From a virus, in IMG/VR virus record IMGVR_UViG_3300020442_001485, positions 1-40,965 of that record: DNA of 40,965 bases, one strand, 5' to 3'. A program made the position numbers and the translations under genes. This document shows, piece after piece, positions 1 to 8,843 of the stretch. The notes beneath the pieces were generated by a model that was given only the letters and a program-made list of their open reading frames with translations, was not told the origin of the DNA and ran no database searches. The stretch's first letter is position 1. Every line of letters starts with the position of its first letter.

Positions 1-86
1 CAGAAGGATATGTAGCACACAAATGGGGTGCAGAGTCGCTTTTACCCGTAAGTCACCCATACAAGAACACAGCACCAACAGGATAA
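1..86 (+). CDS. C-terminal end of a truncated upstream protein
   Basis: An open frame enters from the left edge and ends at TAA 84-86, giving the last 27 residues of a protein (ending NTAPTG). Too little remains to identify it. Its position directly before a set of virion genes suggests a structural protein, which is inference. The stop codon lies inside the late promoter box GATAAATA that serves the next gene. Confidence 0.6.
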   Translation, partial: EGYVAHKWGAESLLPVSHPYKNTAPTG

Positions 87-89
87 ATA
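82..89 (+). promoter_or_regulatory. T4-type late promoter (GATAAATA)
   Basis: GATAAATA matches the T4 late promoter TATAAATA in 7 of 8 bases and recurs before several genes here. With the box at -13 to -6 the predicted +1 is base 95, followed by the ribosome-binding site AGGAAAA and the ATG at 109. The box contains the stop codon of the preceding gene. Confidence 0.7.
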
Positions 90-108
90 TTACAAATAGG
101 AAAACAAA

Positions 109-1677
109 ATGGCAGATAGAATACCACTTATAGTAGATACAGATGACGGTAATAAATTAAAAGAATTACCCATTGGTGATAATTTAAATTTAACAGGATC
201 TGGTATCGTTGGTGCTGGTAACATATCAGCAACAAGTTTAACTGTCGCTGGTGTTCCTTACAATCCATTTAGTGGTGCATACGGCGATCTTACAGGTGCT
301 CCAACTATTCCAACTGATACTGATGATATTGTAGAAGGTTCAAAATTATATTTTTCCGCAGAAAGAGTAGATGACAGAGTAAAAGACTTATTAGTTGCAG
401 GTTCAGGTATTCAACTTGTTTACAATGATACAGCAAATACTTTAACTATTACTTCCACAGGAGGTGGTGGTGGCGGTGGTGGATCTTCCACACTTGCAGG
501 TTTGACTGATGTAACTATTACAGCACCGATTACTAATCAGTTTTTAAAATACAATGGAACAGAATTTGTCAACGCAGGTATTGATTATGCTAACGTAGGT
601 GGAACTCCTAATTTAGCAACTGTGGCAACTACTGGTAGTTACAACGATTTAAGTAACAAGCCTATTATTCCAAATGATCTTGATGATTTATCTGATGTTG
701 ACACAACAACTATTCCTCCAACTAATGGACAGGTTTTAAAATGGTTAAACAATAAATGGGCGCCAGCAGATGATATCACTTCAGGTGGTGGTGGCCTTAA
801 TGCTGATACACTTGATGGCTTTGATAGTACACACTTCTTAAACTTCAATAATATCACAAACAAACCTACTTATGAAGTAAATGACTTAGGTGATATTAGT
901 ATAACAAATTTAAGTGGAAACCAAATTTTAAAGTACACTGGGTTAACTTGGGTAAACAGTACAAACGAACCTGAGTTTTCAGATGTACAAAATAAACCAA
1001 CAACACTATCAGGTTATGGTATTACAGATTCACCTACGGTATTAACAGACCTTGGTATTACAGATGGTAGTGCTAATCAATTACTAAAAACAAATGGTGC
1101 TGGTAACTTTACTTTTACAAGTGCTTTAAGTGGTGTAGGTATTGTTAATGGTAGCAGTATTAACCTTGCCGCAAGTTCAGGAGTAACTATTACTTCCATT
1201 TTAGATGAAAATAATTTATCTTCGGATAGCGATACTGCTCTTGCTACACAACAGTCTATCAAGGCATATGTTGATACAGCAGTGGCAGGCAATACAGAAG
1301 GACTTTCAACAAGATCGAACAGTACACAAATCACAGCCAGTATTGCCGATAACGCCAATCAAGATCTTACATTTTCAGGATTTAAAACTTATGCTTTACT
1401 ATACATTACCACTTCAGCGGCGGCTTGGGTAAGAGTTTATACAAGTAGTACAGCAAGAGCAAATGATTCCTCAAGAGTAGAAGGAGTTGATCCTTCTCCA
1501 GATGCAGGTGTTGTTGCAGAAGTTTTAACAACCGGATCACAAACAATCACATTTGGTCCAAGCATTCTTGGATCTAACAGTGCTAACGATTCCACAATTT
1601 ATGTTGCAGTAAAAAACAAAAGTGGTAGTACAGCATCTATTTCAACTACACTTGGCTTACTGAAACTGGAGGCGTAG
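109..1677 (+). CDS. Tail fibre-like virion structural protein
   Basis: This 522-residue protein is Thr/Ser/Gly/Asn-rich with no catalytic motif. It carries repeated phage-fibre phrases: LAGLTDV and LDDLSDV, each followed by a [FV]LK[YW] segment (around residues 125-150 and 195-220), NADTLDGFDSTHF near 232-244, and an eight-glycine linker around residue 120. Such modules are common in tail-fibre and baseplate-associated proteins of marine T4-like phages. It follows a late promoter and an AGGAAAA ribosome-binding site and lies three bases before the protease gene, so the two are probably co-transcribed. The exact virion location cannot be told. The poly-Gly stretch may be a flexible hinge between an N-terminal attachment part and the distal part. 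Confidence 0.7.
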   Translation: MADRIPLIVDTDDGNKLKELPIGDNLNLTGSGIVGAGNISATSLTVAGVPYNPFSGAYGDLTGAPTIPTDTDDIVEGSKLYFSAERVDDRVKDLLVAGSGIQLVYNDTANTLTITSTGGGGGGGGSSTLAGLTDVTITAPITNQFLKYNGTEFVNAGIDYANVGGTPNLATVATTGSYNDLSNKPIIPNDLDDLSDVDTTTIPPTNGQVLKWLNNKWAPADDITSGGGGLNADTLDGFDSTHFLNFNNITNKPTYEVNDLGDISITNLSGNQILKYTGLTWVNSTNEPEFSDVQNKPTTLSGYGITDSPTVLTDLGITDGSANQLLKTNGAGNFTFTSALSGVGIVNGSSINLAASSGVTITSILDENNLSSDSDTALATQQSIKAYVDTAVAGNTEGLSTRSNSTQITASIADNANQDLTFSGFKTYALLYITTSAAAWVRVYTSSTARANDSSRVEGVDPSPDAGVVAEVLTTGSQTITFGPSILGSNSANDSTIYVAVKNKSGSTASISTTLGLLKLEA

Positions 1678-1680
1678 ATT

Positions 1681-4600
1681 ATGTCCTTGGATAAATTCGT
1701 CCAAAGAAAAGTTTACATGGTCACACTTGGAAAAGACGTTGACCTTAATGCGTTCTATGACGATATGGAAACTCCAGGAGGTAATTTATACATTCCTGAT
1801 CGTGCAGTAGATCTTGTTAATCGAAGACCAACATCAAGATCAACAGAATATTGGTTAACACAAAATGATGTTAACAATCTAAGAAATGATCCAAGAGTTA
1901 TAGCAGTAGAATTGAATCCTAAGGATTTAAATATTGAACCAGGATTAAATGCAACTGAAACAACAGGAACATTTGCAAGAAATGCCTCAGCCACAGCAAC
2001 AGATATTAACTGGGGCATCCTGCGTATGTGGGACGGTTATCTAAGAACAACGGCAACCACAGAAATTACAACCACAGTAAGTTGGAATCACACAGGTAGA
2101 AATGTAGACCTTGTTATCTGCGACGGTGATGGTATTGTGCCTAATCACCCAGAGTTTTTAGACAGTAACAATCAATCCAGAGTTGTACAGTATAATTGGT
2201 ATCAACATAATCCAGAAGTTACTGGTGGTAGTGCCGACACATACAGTTATGGTAATCCAGGCAGTTATCATGCAAATCACGTTATGGGTACAGCAGGTGG
2301 AAATCCAAATGGTTGGGCCAGAGATGCAAATCTATATAACATTTACTATTATGCAGGTGCTTTTGGTAACAATAACTTTCCATACGTAATGGATTATATC
2401 AGAGAATTTCATAGAACAAAATCAGACAATCCAGATACAGGAAGAAAAAATCCTACTGTGATTAATAACAGTTGGGGTATGAGTATCTTCCCCAACCAAT
2501 GGAGTTTCAGCAGTATTGATGCTGTTACTTACAGAGGCACAAGATTCACACCGACTGGTGACACTACTTACAATGGAACTTCTGGTGTGTTTACATCTGT
2601 TGATCTTTTGTCTAACTTTACTGCTGATCCAGAAAACATTACACAAAGAATAGAAACTACAGGCAGTGAAGGTGCACCTAATGGAGAGTTTTCAGGAACC
2701 TTGCCAACTGGTTGGTCAAGGACTGGTGGTGAAGTATCTCTATCTATAAACACTGCGCCATCAACAAGTTACACAATTAGGGTACAAGGTCCATCAACCA
2801 TTAACTGTACAAGCACAACTTCATCTCAAGGCTTATCAGGAATTTCCTATCTAACTTCAAAGATTTTTGTATTTGAATCAGATGGAACAACAGAAGTGAC
2901 AGCAACAGAAGATACACAGGAATCTGTTGATGGTGGACAGGTAAGTATTAGCCTGTCGGCAAACAGTGTAAATTTACCTAACAACGAAATATATCAAATA
3001 CGTTTTGATACTGCTCTTGTAGAAGCAAGTAGTCCAACAACTGCTATGACAGCCAGTGTGGTCATTACAAATTATCAGGCATCAGACGCCGCGGCTACTG
3101 TTACATCATTGGGAACTAATCAATCTATTCCAAGTGTGGCAACTCTTACTGCAAGTATAACACCTACAGTAGGTAGTAATGATGATGGTTATTGGTCTGT
3201 AAATTTACCATTTAACGTAAGTTTTCTTTCAACTAATTACTCAACGGTTCACATGGGTACTAACAGTTATCTTACATTTGGTAGTGGTTCAACAGTTTAT
3301 TACCAGATAGATGAAAACACTCCAGCAGTTCCTAAAATCATGGTCACAGCAGAAGATTGTTCATGTCAAAGAATTTACTACGGAGCAGAAGGCACAACTG
3401 GTTCAAGAACATTTAGATTAGTATATGAAGGTAGTACAGGTACATCAGGATCAGTAGGCAGTCCGACTGTAAGATATCAGTACACATTTTACGAAGCCAA
3501 CCCTAACAGAATAGATTTACTAATAGAAGATAATGCAAATAAACAAGTTGATGGTAGTTTCTCTAATGCAGAACTTAATGGTTGGGGCTTTATTTCAGGT
3601 GCACGTATTCCTGTGAGAGTAGCGGCTCTTGATGCAGATATCGAAGATGCAATCGATGAAGGATTAATATATATTGGTGCGGCAGGCAACGGTGCATGGA
3701 AACATGATGTGCCTGGAGGTGCTGATTGGGATAATACTTTTGAAATGGGTGGCAATACTTATTACTATATGCGTGGTACTTCTCCTACAGCAAATGATGA
3801 TACAGTAAATGGTACTTATGATATACCTAACATTTGTGTAGGTGCAACAGATACAGCATACACAAATAGTTTAGATAGAAAAGTTTACTTTAGTGACTGT
3901 GGTCCTGGAGTAGATATTTACGCACCAGGACATTATATACAAAGTCCACTTAACCCATCTGCACTTGGCGAAATTACAGATGCAAGAGATAGTAATTATC
4001 GTATTGGAAAAATATCAGGAACTTCAATGGCAAGTCCGCAGGTAGCAGGAATTGTAGCCTGTATGATGGAAGCATATCCACACTTCAAACAAGAACAAGT
4101 AAAAGAGTATCTACTAAAAACTTGGTCAGCACAGGATCAACTTTATGATGCTACTGCAACTGATATTCCTACAGATTCAGATGATTTACAAGGGTCACCA
4201 AATAATCACGCAAAATATCACCACGAAAGACCATTAGATGGTACACTGTTTCCTAAATCAAGATATACGCAGAGGCCTACAACAGGTGCTTTATTTCCAA
4301 GGCCAAAAAGAAGTATTATAAAAGGAAACCCAGAACCAGGATCAGCAGTTGAAGGTAATTCTTATAGTTTGACAGTAGGCGTTGTACCTAACAGTGCTTG
4401 GACTTTTTCAGGTTCAGATAGAAATGGCAGTGTAACTGGAAATAATCCAACAATTAATATTAACAGTGGTGACCAACTAACATTAATTGTAAATAATCCA
4501 GGATACCCAGGACATCCTATGTTTATTAAAACAACACAATCAGTTGGTACCGGAAATACAGTGCCAGGTGTAAGCAATAACGGCGGTCAAGTTGGTACTA

Positions 4601-4692
4601 TCGTTTGGAATACAACGGGCGTTACCGCAGGCGATTATTACTATAATTGTCAATATCACAGTTCTATGAATGGCATAATAAGAGTAAGTTAA
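1681..4692 (+). CDS. Subtilisin-like (S8) serine protease with C-terminal cupredoxin-like domain, probable virion protein
   Basis: This 1003-residue protein has the S8 subtilase catalytic residues: Asp148 (ICDGDG), His197 (HANHVMGT), oxyanion Asn670 (AAGN) and Ser782 (GTSMASP). The catalytic His and the oxyanion Asn are separated by a very large Thr/Ser-rich beta insertion of about 450 residues, absent from ordinary subtilases. Residues about 895-1003 resemble a cupredoxin/plastocyanin fold: His945 in GHPMF, then Cys990, His993 and Met996 in CQYHSSM, the usual type I copper ligand set. There is no signal peptide, and the gene sits among virion genes, so a particle-bound protease acting on host surface protein or on virion maturation is inferred. 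Whether copper is bound is unknown. Confidence 0.85.
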   Translation: MSLDKFVQRKVYMVTLGKDVDLNAFYDDMETPGGNLYIPDRAVDLVNRRPTSRSTEYWLTQNDVNNLRNDPRVIAVELNPKDLNIEPGLNATETTGTFARNASATATDINWGILRMWDGYLRTTATTEITTTVSWNHTGRNVDLVICDGDGIVPNHPEFLDSNNQSRVVQYNWYQHNPEVTGGSADTYSYGNPGSYHANHVMGTAGGNPNGWARDANLYNIYYYAGAFGNNNFPYVMDYIREFHRTKSDNPDTGRKNPTVINNSWGMSIFPNQWSFSSIDAVTYRGTRFTPTGDTTYNGTSGVFTSVDLLSNFTADPENITQRIETTGSEGAPNGEFSGTLPTGWSRTGGEVSLSINTAPSTSYTIRVQGPSTINCTSTTSSQGLSGISYLTSKIFVFESDGTTEVTATEDTQESVDGGQVSISLSANSVNLPNNEIYQIRFDTALVEASSPTTAMTASVVITNYQASDAAATVTSLGTNQSIPSVATLTASITPTVGSNDDGYWSVNLPFNVSFLSTNYSTVHMGTNSYLTFGSGSTVYYQIDENTPAVPKIMVTAEDCSCQRIYYGAEGTTGSRTFRLVYEGSTGTSGSVGSPTVRYQYTFYEANPNRIDLLIEDNANKQVDGSFSNAELNGWGFISGARIPVRVAALDADIEDAIDEGLIYIGAAGNGAWKHDVPGGADWDNTFEMGGNTYYYMRGTSPTANDDTVNGTYDIPNICVGATDTAYTNSLDRKVYFSDCGPGVDIYAPGHYIQSPLNPSALGEITDARDSNYRIGKISGTSMASPQVAGIVACMMEAYPHFKQEQVKEYLLKTWSAQDQLYDATATDIPTDSDDLQGSPNNHAKYHHERPLDGTLFPKSRYTQRPTTGALFPRPKRSIIKGNPEPGSAVEGNSYSLTVGVVPNSAWTFSGSDRNGSVTGNNPTININSGDQLTLIVNNPGYPGHPMFIKTTQSVGTGNTVPGVSNNGGQVGTIVWNTTGVTAGDYYYNCQYHSSMNGIIRVS

Positions 4693-4708
4693 AGGGAACC
4701 CAGAATAG

Positions 4709-4716
4709 GATAAATA
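4709..4716 (+). promoter_or_regulatory. T4-type late promoter, predicted leaderless start
   Basis: GATAAATA is followed by exactly five bases and then ATG at 4722. With T4 late-promoter spacing (+1 six bases after the box) transcription would begin on the A of the start codon. There is no Shine-Dalgarno sequence between box and ATG. Confidence 0.7.
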
Positions 4717-4721
4717 TTAGT

Positions 4722-5411
4722 ATGGCAATACAAACTATTAACATTGGACAAGTAGCAAACGACGGTACAGGTGATGATCTAAGAGAAGCATTTGTAAAGG
4801 TTAATAATAACTTTACAGAACTTTCAAATAGAATTCCTGAACAAACAACTGCATCTAATTTAGGCACTGTGGGTGAAGGTGTTTTCGCACAGAAAGTCAC
4901 TTATGATTTACAGTTTAAAAAGATCAAAGCAGGCGGAAATGTTACTGTAACTTCTGATAGCAATAACGTTATTATTAGCAGTGTTGGTGGTTTGCAATCT
5001 TTAATTGTTGCTACAGACAGTGGAAATATCACTTTATCAGAAGGTGAAACATTTACTATTGCAGGTGGTAACAATGTAACTACACAGGTTAATGGTGCAA
5101 ATGGGATTTCAATAAATGCCGCAACAGAACTTTCTACAGATTTAACTCCACAACTTGGTGCAAACTTAGATGGACAAAACAGAGATATTTTAAATGTAAG
5201 AAATATTGAAAGTCTTGTACACATGGTAGATGTACGTGATATTTACGGTTTCAACTTTGGAACACTTACAGGCAGTACATCAAGCATTATTGAATTCTTA
5301 GGATCAGCAGTGGATATTAACTTAGGCACTATTTCACAGCCTGGTTTACAAGACGATAGCACAATAGACGACCTATCAATTGACGTTGGAACAATAACAA
5401 ATCCACTTTAA
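4722..5411 (+). CDS. Virion structural protein (cyanophage-type, NDGTGD N-terminal module)
   Basis: The 229-residue product begins with a module (TINIGQVANDGTGD, then LREAF and NNNFTEL) common at the N-terminus of structural proteins in marine T4-like phages. The rest is Thr/Ser/Asn-rich and beta-like, with a short 'DLTPQLGANLDGQ' segment near residue 140 seen in phage fibre-type proteins. I chose ATG 4722 rather than the longer frame from 4647, because the extra 25 residues would overlap the copper-like domain of the preceding gene and the late promoter lies directly before 4722. No ribosome-binding site is visible, so translation may be leaderless or coupled. Precise virion role unknown. 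Confidence 0.7.
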   Translation: MAIQTINIGQVANDGTGDDLREAFVKVNNNFTELSNRIPEQTTASNLGTVGEGVFAQKVTYDLQFKKIKAGGNVTVTSDSNNVIISSVGGLQSLIVATDSGNITLSEGETFTIAGGNNVTTQVNGANGISINAATELSTDLTPQLGANLDGQNRDILNVRNIESLVHMVDVRDIYGFNFGTLTGSTSSIIEFLGSAVDINLGTISQPGLQDDSTIDDLSIDVGTITNPL

Positions 5412-5428
5412 GCATAGTCAAAGATTCC

Positions 5429-5436
5429 GATAAATA
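5429..5436 (+). promoter_or_regulatory. T4-type late promoter (GATAAATA)
   Basis: GATAAATA precedes the 847-residue structural gene. Predicted +1 is base 5442, followed by AAGGA (5446-5450) and ATG 5457. Confidence 0.7.
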
Positions 5437-5456
5437 CTACTGAATAAGGAATAATT

Positions 5457-8000
5457 ATGGCTTCAATCTGGACATTAAATACTGGTAGTAGACTTGGTGT
5501 ATTTGCGGAAAACGCCACCATTAGATTTGCTTTACCACTTAATACAGCATCTAATACAATATCTAATGTAAAAGTAATCAGCGGAGAATTGCCCGGTGGA
5601 TTACGTATTGATGGTTTATATGTAGTAGGTACTCCGTTTGAAGTAGCAAGAGTTACAGAATCTAAATTTGTTCTTAGAGCAACTGCAAGTGATGGCAGTA
5701 TTGAAGATAGAACATTTACAATATTAATTGACGGACCTGATGAACCTACCTGGACTACTAAAGAGGGTTTATTACAAGTAGATCCTAATAGCAAATATTT
5801 TGTACTTGATAACACTGTGGTTGATTTCCAACTACAAGCAATAGATCCTGATCTACCGGCAGGTGATACTTTACAATATTATATTGAAGATGATGATGGT
5901 GATTTACCTCCGGGACTAAAACTAACAATAGATGGCAGAATTGTTGGAGTAGTAGAACCAGTTCTTGCTTTAGACAAACGTGCTGGCAGTGGACACTATG
6001 ACGCAAATATATATGGTACATTTCCTTTTGACTTTGGTGAAAGAAGTGCAAACGGTTTTGACAGTTTCTTTTACGATACAAGAATTTATGATGATAAAAT
6101 ACCTACAAGACAACCAAGAAAACTAAATCGTTATTATGAATTTATAGTTACAGTTACTGACGGCGATACATTTACAAAACGTAAGTTCCAAATTTATCTT
6201 GTTGGTGACGATTTCTTAAGAGCAGATAATACTAAAATGCAAATTGCTAACGGTTTATTTACTGCTGATAATACATACTTACGAACACCATTATGGCTTA
6301 CTCCAGCAAACTTAGGTTTTAGAAGAGCCAATAATTATCTAACATTTTTCCTTGATGTTTTAGATACAGAAACAATAGCAGGAAGATTACAATACACTTT
6401 AGAAACATTAAATGACGATGGAAGTGCAAGTACACTACCAGACGGAATGAGTTTAGATAGTACAACTGGTGAAATTGCAGGTCGTGTTCCATATCAACCA
6501 GCAGTAACTAAAGAATACAAATTCACAATCAAAGCAACAAGACTTGGCGGTGTGCCTGAAACAATTTTAGCAAGTAAGAACAAAACATTTACTGTTAAAA
6601 TATTAGGAGAAATTGATAGTACTATTAGTTGGCAAACTGCAAGTAACTTAGGTAACATTAGTGCAAACTTTATTAGTACTTTAAGTGTTAAAGCAACTAC
6701 CACAGTACCAGATTCAAGATTAATTTACAGTTTACAGAGTGGAAGTTTACCACCTGGATTATCGTTAGACATAAGCGGTGAAATTATAGGTAAAGTAAAT
6801 CAATTTGGTACCGCAGGCAATCCAGGACTGACTGTGTTTGATAATGGTACACTTACACTTGATGGTGCAAAAACAATATTAGATAGAGAGTTCAAATTTA
6901 CTGTTAGAGCAGAAGATAGATTTGGTTACAGTGCAATAGACAGAGAATTTACAATTGATGTATTAGATCCAGATGATAATCTTTACAGCAACTTATATAT
7001 GAAACCTTTCATGAAGCAAAGTATAAGAGATGAATATACAAAATTTATTTCTGATCCAAATATATTTCCACCAGACTTAATTTACAGAAGTGGTGACCCA
7101 GAATTTGGTGTACAAAAAGATGTCAAGATGTTAGCATACGCAGGTATCTTAACACAGAATATTAGAAATTATGTGGCCGCAAGTGCTAAGAATCATAAAC
7201 GTAAAACTTTCCAAATAGGTGAACTTAAAAAAGCAGTGGCTAAAAACCCAGGATCAAATGATACTGTGTATGAGGTAATTTACTTAGAAGTAGTTGACCC
7301 TTATATGCCTACCAAAGGTGATGTTGCAAAAACAGTTACAGTAACCAAAGGCGATAAAATTACAGTTGATAGTGTACAGTTCGAAACACTCAATGACAAT
7401 ACTGCATTAGGAAGTGGATCAAGTAGTTTTGATTTGCAAATTAGAGGAGTTGGAACTCCTACACTTAAAGTTTCAAGTATAGGTAATGATTTAGAAATTG
7501 TAACAAGAAGTGGTCGAGTAGTATTTCCAACAGTAGGTAATATTACTGTTACACTTAGATCAGGATCAAGTGTTATTTCAGAACAGGTATTTGAAATTAC
7601 TCAAGCAGAACCATATAGATTTAGACCTATTAATAACACACTAAAAGTAGACAGTGATGCTTTAACAGTAGGCAATGACAGTACAAAAGTAAAATACATT
7701 ACTAACATCAAAAATATGCGTGATAGAATTAGCGAAACAGGTGTTACTGAAAGAGACTTTTTACCATTATGGATGCGTACAGCACAGGAGAACAGTGTAC
7801 AAGAATTAGGATATATTACAGCCATTCCTATTGCATACTGTAAATCAGGGTCAGCAGATCAAATATTATTGAATATTAAGAACAGAAACTTTGATTTCAA
7901 AACAATTAACATGGATATTGACAGATATACAGTCGATTCTACTACTGGAAACAGTAACGAACAATACATACTTTTCGCTAATTATGATTACAATATCTAA
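5457..8000 (+). CDS. Large virion protein with Ig-like (He_PIG type) repeats
   Basis: The 847-residue product contains at least four copies of a putative Ig-type repeat. Each has the signature LP.G[LM].[LI]....G.I.G, visible as ELPGGLRIDG (about residue 45), LPPGLKLTIDGRIVG (about 150), LPDGMSLDSTTGEIAG (about 325) and LPPGLSLDISGEIIG (about 435). The repeat is known from cell-surface and phage fibre proteins that bind carbohydrate or build stalks. The C-terminal third lacks the repeat and is more charged (KNHKRKTF near 580), perhaps an attachment or assembly domain. The gene has its own late promoter and an AAGGA ribosome-binding site. A tail-fibre or baseplate stalk is the likeliest role. 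No enzyme motif is seen. Confidence 0.7.
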   Translation: MASIWTLNTGSRLGVFAENATIRFALPLNTASNTISNVKVISGELPGGLRIDGLYVVGTPFEVARVTESKFVLRATASDGSIEDRTFTILIDGPDEPTWTTKEGLLQVDPNSKYFVLDNTVVDFQLQAIDPDLPAGDTLQYYIEDDDGDLPPGLKLTIDGRIVGVVEPVLALDKRAGSGHYDANIYGTFPFDFGERSANGFDSFFYDTRIYDDKIPTRQPRKLNRYYEFIVTVTDGDTFTKRKFQIYLVGDDFLRADNTKMQIANGLFTADNTYLRTPLWLTPANLGFRRANNYLTFFLDVLDTETIAGRLQYTLETLNDDGSASTLPDGMSLDSTTGEIAGRVPYQPAVTKEYKFTIKATRLGGVPETILASKNKTFTVKILGEIDSTISWQTASNLGNISANFISTLSVKATTTVPDSRLIYSLQSGSLPPGLSLDISGEIIGKVNQFGTAGNPGLTVFDNGTLTLDGAKTILDREFKFTVRAEDRFGYSAIDREFTIDVLDPDDNLYSNLYMKPFMKQSIRDEYTKFISDPNIFPPDLIYRSGDPEFGVQKDVKMLAYAGILTQNIRNYVAASAKNHKRKTFQIGELKKAVAKNPGSNDTVYEVIYLEVVDPYMPTKGDVAKTVTVTKGDKITVDSVQFETLNDNTALGSGSSSFDLQIRGVGTPTLKVSSIGNDLEIVTRSGRVVFPTVGNITVTLRSGSSVISEQVFEITQAEPYRFRPINNTLKVDSDALTVGNDSTKVKYITNIKNMRDRISETGVTERDFLPLWMRTAQENSVQELGYITAIPIAYCKSGSADQILLNIKNRNFDFKTINMDIDRYTVDSTTGNSNEQYILFANYDYNI

Positions 8001-8004
8001 AGCA

Positions 8005-8012
8005 GATAAATA
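8005..8012 (+). promoter_or_regulatory. T4-type late promoter (GATAAATA)
   Basis: GATAAATA sits four bases after the preceding stop codon. Predicted +1 is 8018, followed by the ribosome-binding site GAGAGGA and ATG 8032. Confidence 0.7.
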
Positions 8013-8031
8013 AAAGTAGAGAGGAACTAAA

Positions 8032-8610
8032 ATGGCAAGTAATATTGATGATGTAAGTATTAACCAAAACTATCCGGTAGCAGGGCAAGATAACGACTCG
8101 CAAGGATTTAGAGACAATTTTGGTATTATTAGAAACAACTTTGTAGCGGCAAAATCTGAAATTGAAGGTTTGCAGGATAACACTGCGAAAAAGAACGAAA
8201 ACAACAATTTCTTAGGAAACAATATTTCTAATGCTAATTTAATTAATGTCAGTGAAGAACTTAATGCTGGCGGAACATTACAAAACTCTCAAAACATCGA
8301 TTTCCAAAATGGACCTTTACAAACTTTTACAATTGGTGGTGACGTAACACTTACTACGACAGGTTGGCCAGCATCTGGTAAAGTTGGTAAAATTAGAGTC
8401 ATGCTTGTTAATGATGGTTCTGCAAGAACAGTAACATGGGGTACTGAAGCAGGTAGCCAGATTAAGTATGATGGCGACTTTCCACACGTAGACAGTAACA
8501 ACCCTGGATCAATTTCAATTACTAATGATGCTAATCCACAAGTAATTGATTTTTGGACTTACAATGCAGGTTCCACAATTTTTGCTCACTACGTTGGACA
8601 GTTTAGTTAA
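8032..8610 (+). CDS. Virion structural protein, cyanophage-type
   Basis: The 192-residue product begins with an N-terminal module (near residues 20-45: DNDSQGFRDNF, then NNF and a short helical stretch) that parallels the NDGTGD module of the protein encoded from 4722. This suggests paralogous adaptors that dock onto the same virion part. The C-terminal half (about 95-192) is beta-rich with TFTIGGDVTL and ARTVTWG segments, like the distal domains of small fibre proteins. It has its own late promoter and a good ribosome-binding site. Its stop TAA overlaps the next ATG (TAATG). Exact location in the particle unknown. Confidence 0.65.
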   Translation: MASNIDDVSINQNYPVAGQDNDSQGFRDNFGIIRNNFVAAKSEIEGLQDNTAKKNENNNFLGNNISNANLINVSEELNAGGTLQNSQNIDFQNGPLQTFTIGGDVTLTTTGWPASGKVGKIRVMLVNDGSARTVTWGTEAGSQIKYDGDFPHVDSNNPGSISITNDANPQVIDFWTYNAGSTIFAHYVGQFS

Positions 8611-8834
8611 TGCTACATCCTATTGAAGATAACTTAGACAAATATACAAATCAAGAGTTAGAAGCAAAATATAGTGAACTAACTAAAAAGTTCTATATGA
8701 CTCGAAATCCACAAGTTAAAAATCAAATGGCTACACTAATCGAAATGTACAGATTAGAAATTAGGACTCGCCATGCCAAGGAAATGGCAAAAAATCAAAA
8801 TAAAGATCTTGACAATTTAATTAATATAAGTTAA
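8610..8834 (+). CDS. Small helical protein of unknown function
   Basis: This 74-residue charged protein starts in a TAATG overlap with the preceding gene, implying translational coupling. It is predicted almost entirely helical: a short EELEAKYSEL-type segment, then TLIEMYRLEI and a basic middle. Short proteins of this look are frequent beside structural genes in cyanomyoviruses. I do not recognise a named family. The -35 box of the next promoter lies within its last codons. Confidence 0.6.
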   Translation: MLHPIEDNLDKYTNQELEAKYSELTKKFYMTRNPQVKNQMATLIEMYRLEIRTRHAKEMAKNQNKDLDNLINIS

Positions 8835-8837
8835 TAT
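8809..8837 (+). promoter_or_regulatory. Sigma70-like promoter, predicted leaderless start
   Basis: TTGACA (8809-8814), a 17-base spacer and TAATAT (8832-8837, 4 of 6 to consensus). The next ATG lies seven bases after the -10 box, so the predicted +1 coincides with ATG 8844. There is no Shine-Dalgarno sequence upstream of that ATG. Confidence 0.45.
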
Positions 8838-8843
8838 ATTATT

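Noticed and set aside
466-486. GGTGGT repeat as a functional DNA repeat
   Set aside because: It encodes a poly-glycine linker in frame; protein-level explanation is enough.
4647-4721. Upstream extension of the structural gene to ATG 4647
   Set aside because: It would overlap the copper-site end of the protease gene in another frame and the late promoter; the conserved N-terminus starts at 4722.
5785-6081. Long - strand open frames inside the large structural genes (for example 98 codons here, 220 codons at 34021-34683)
   Set aside because: They mirror well-supported + strand genes, have no ribosome-binding sites, and their composition is that of the complement of A+T-rich coding sequence.
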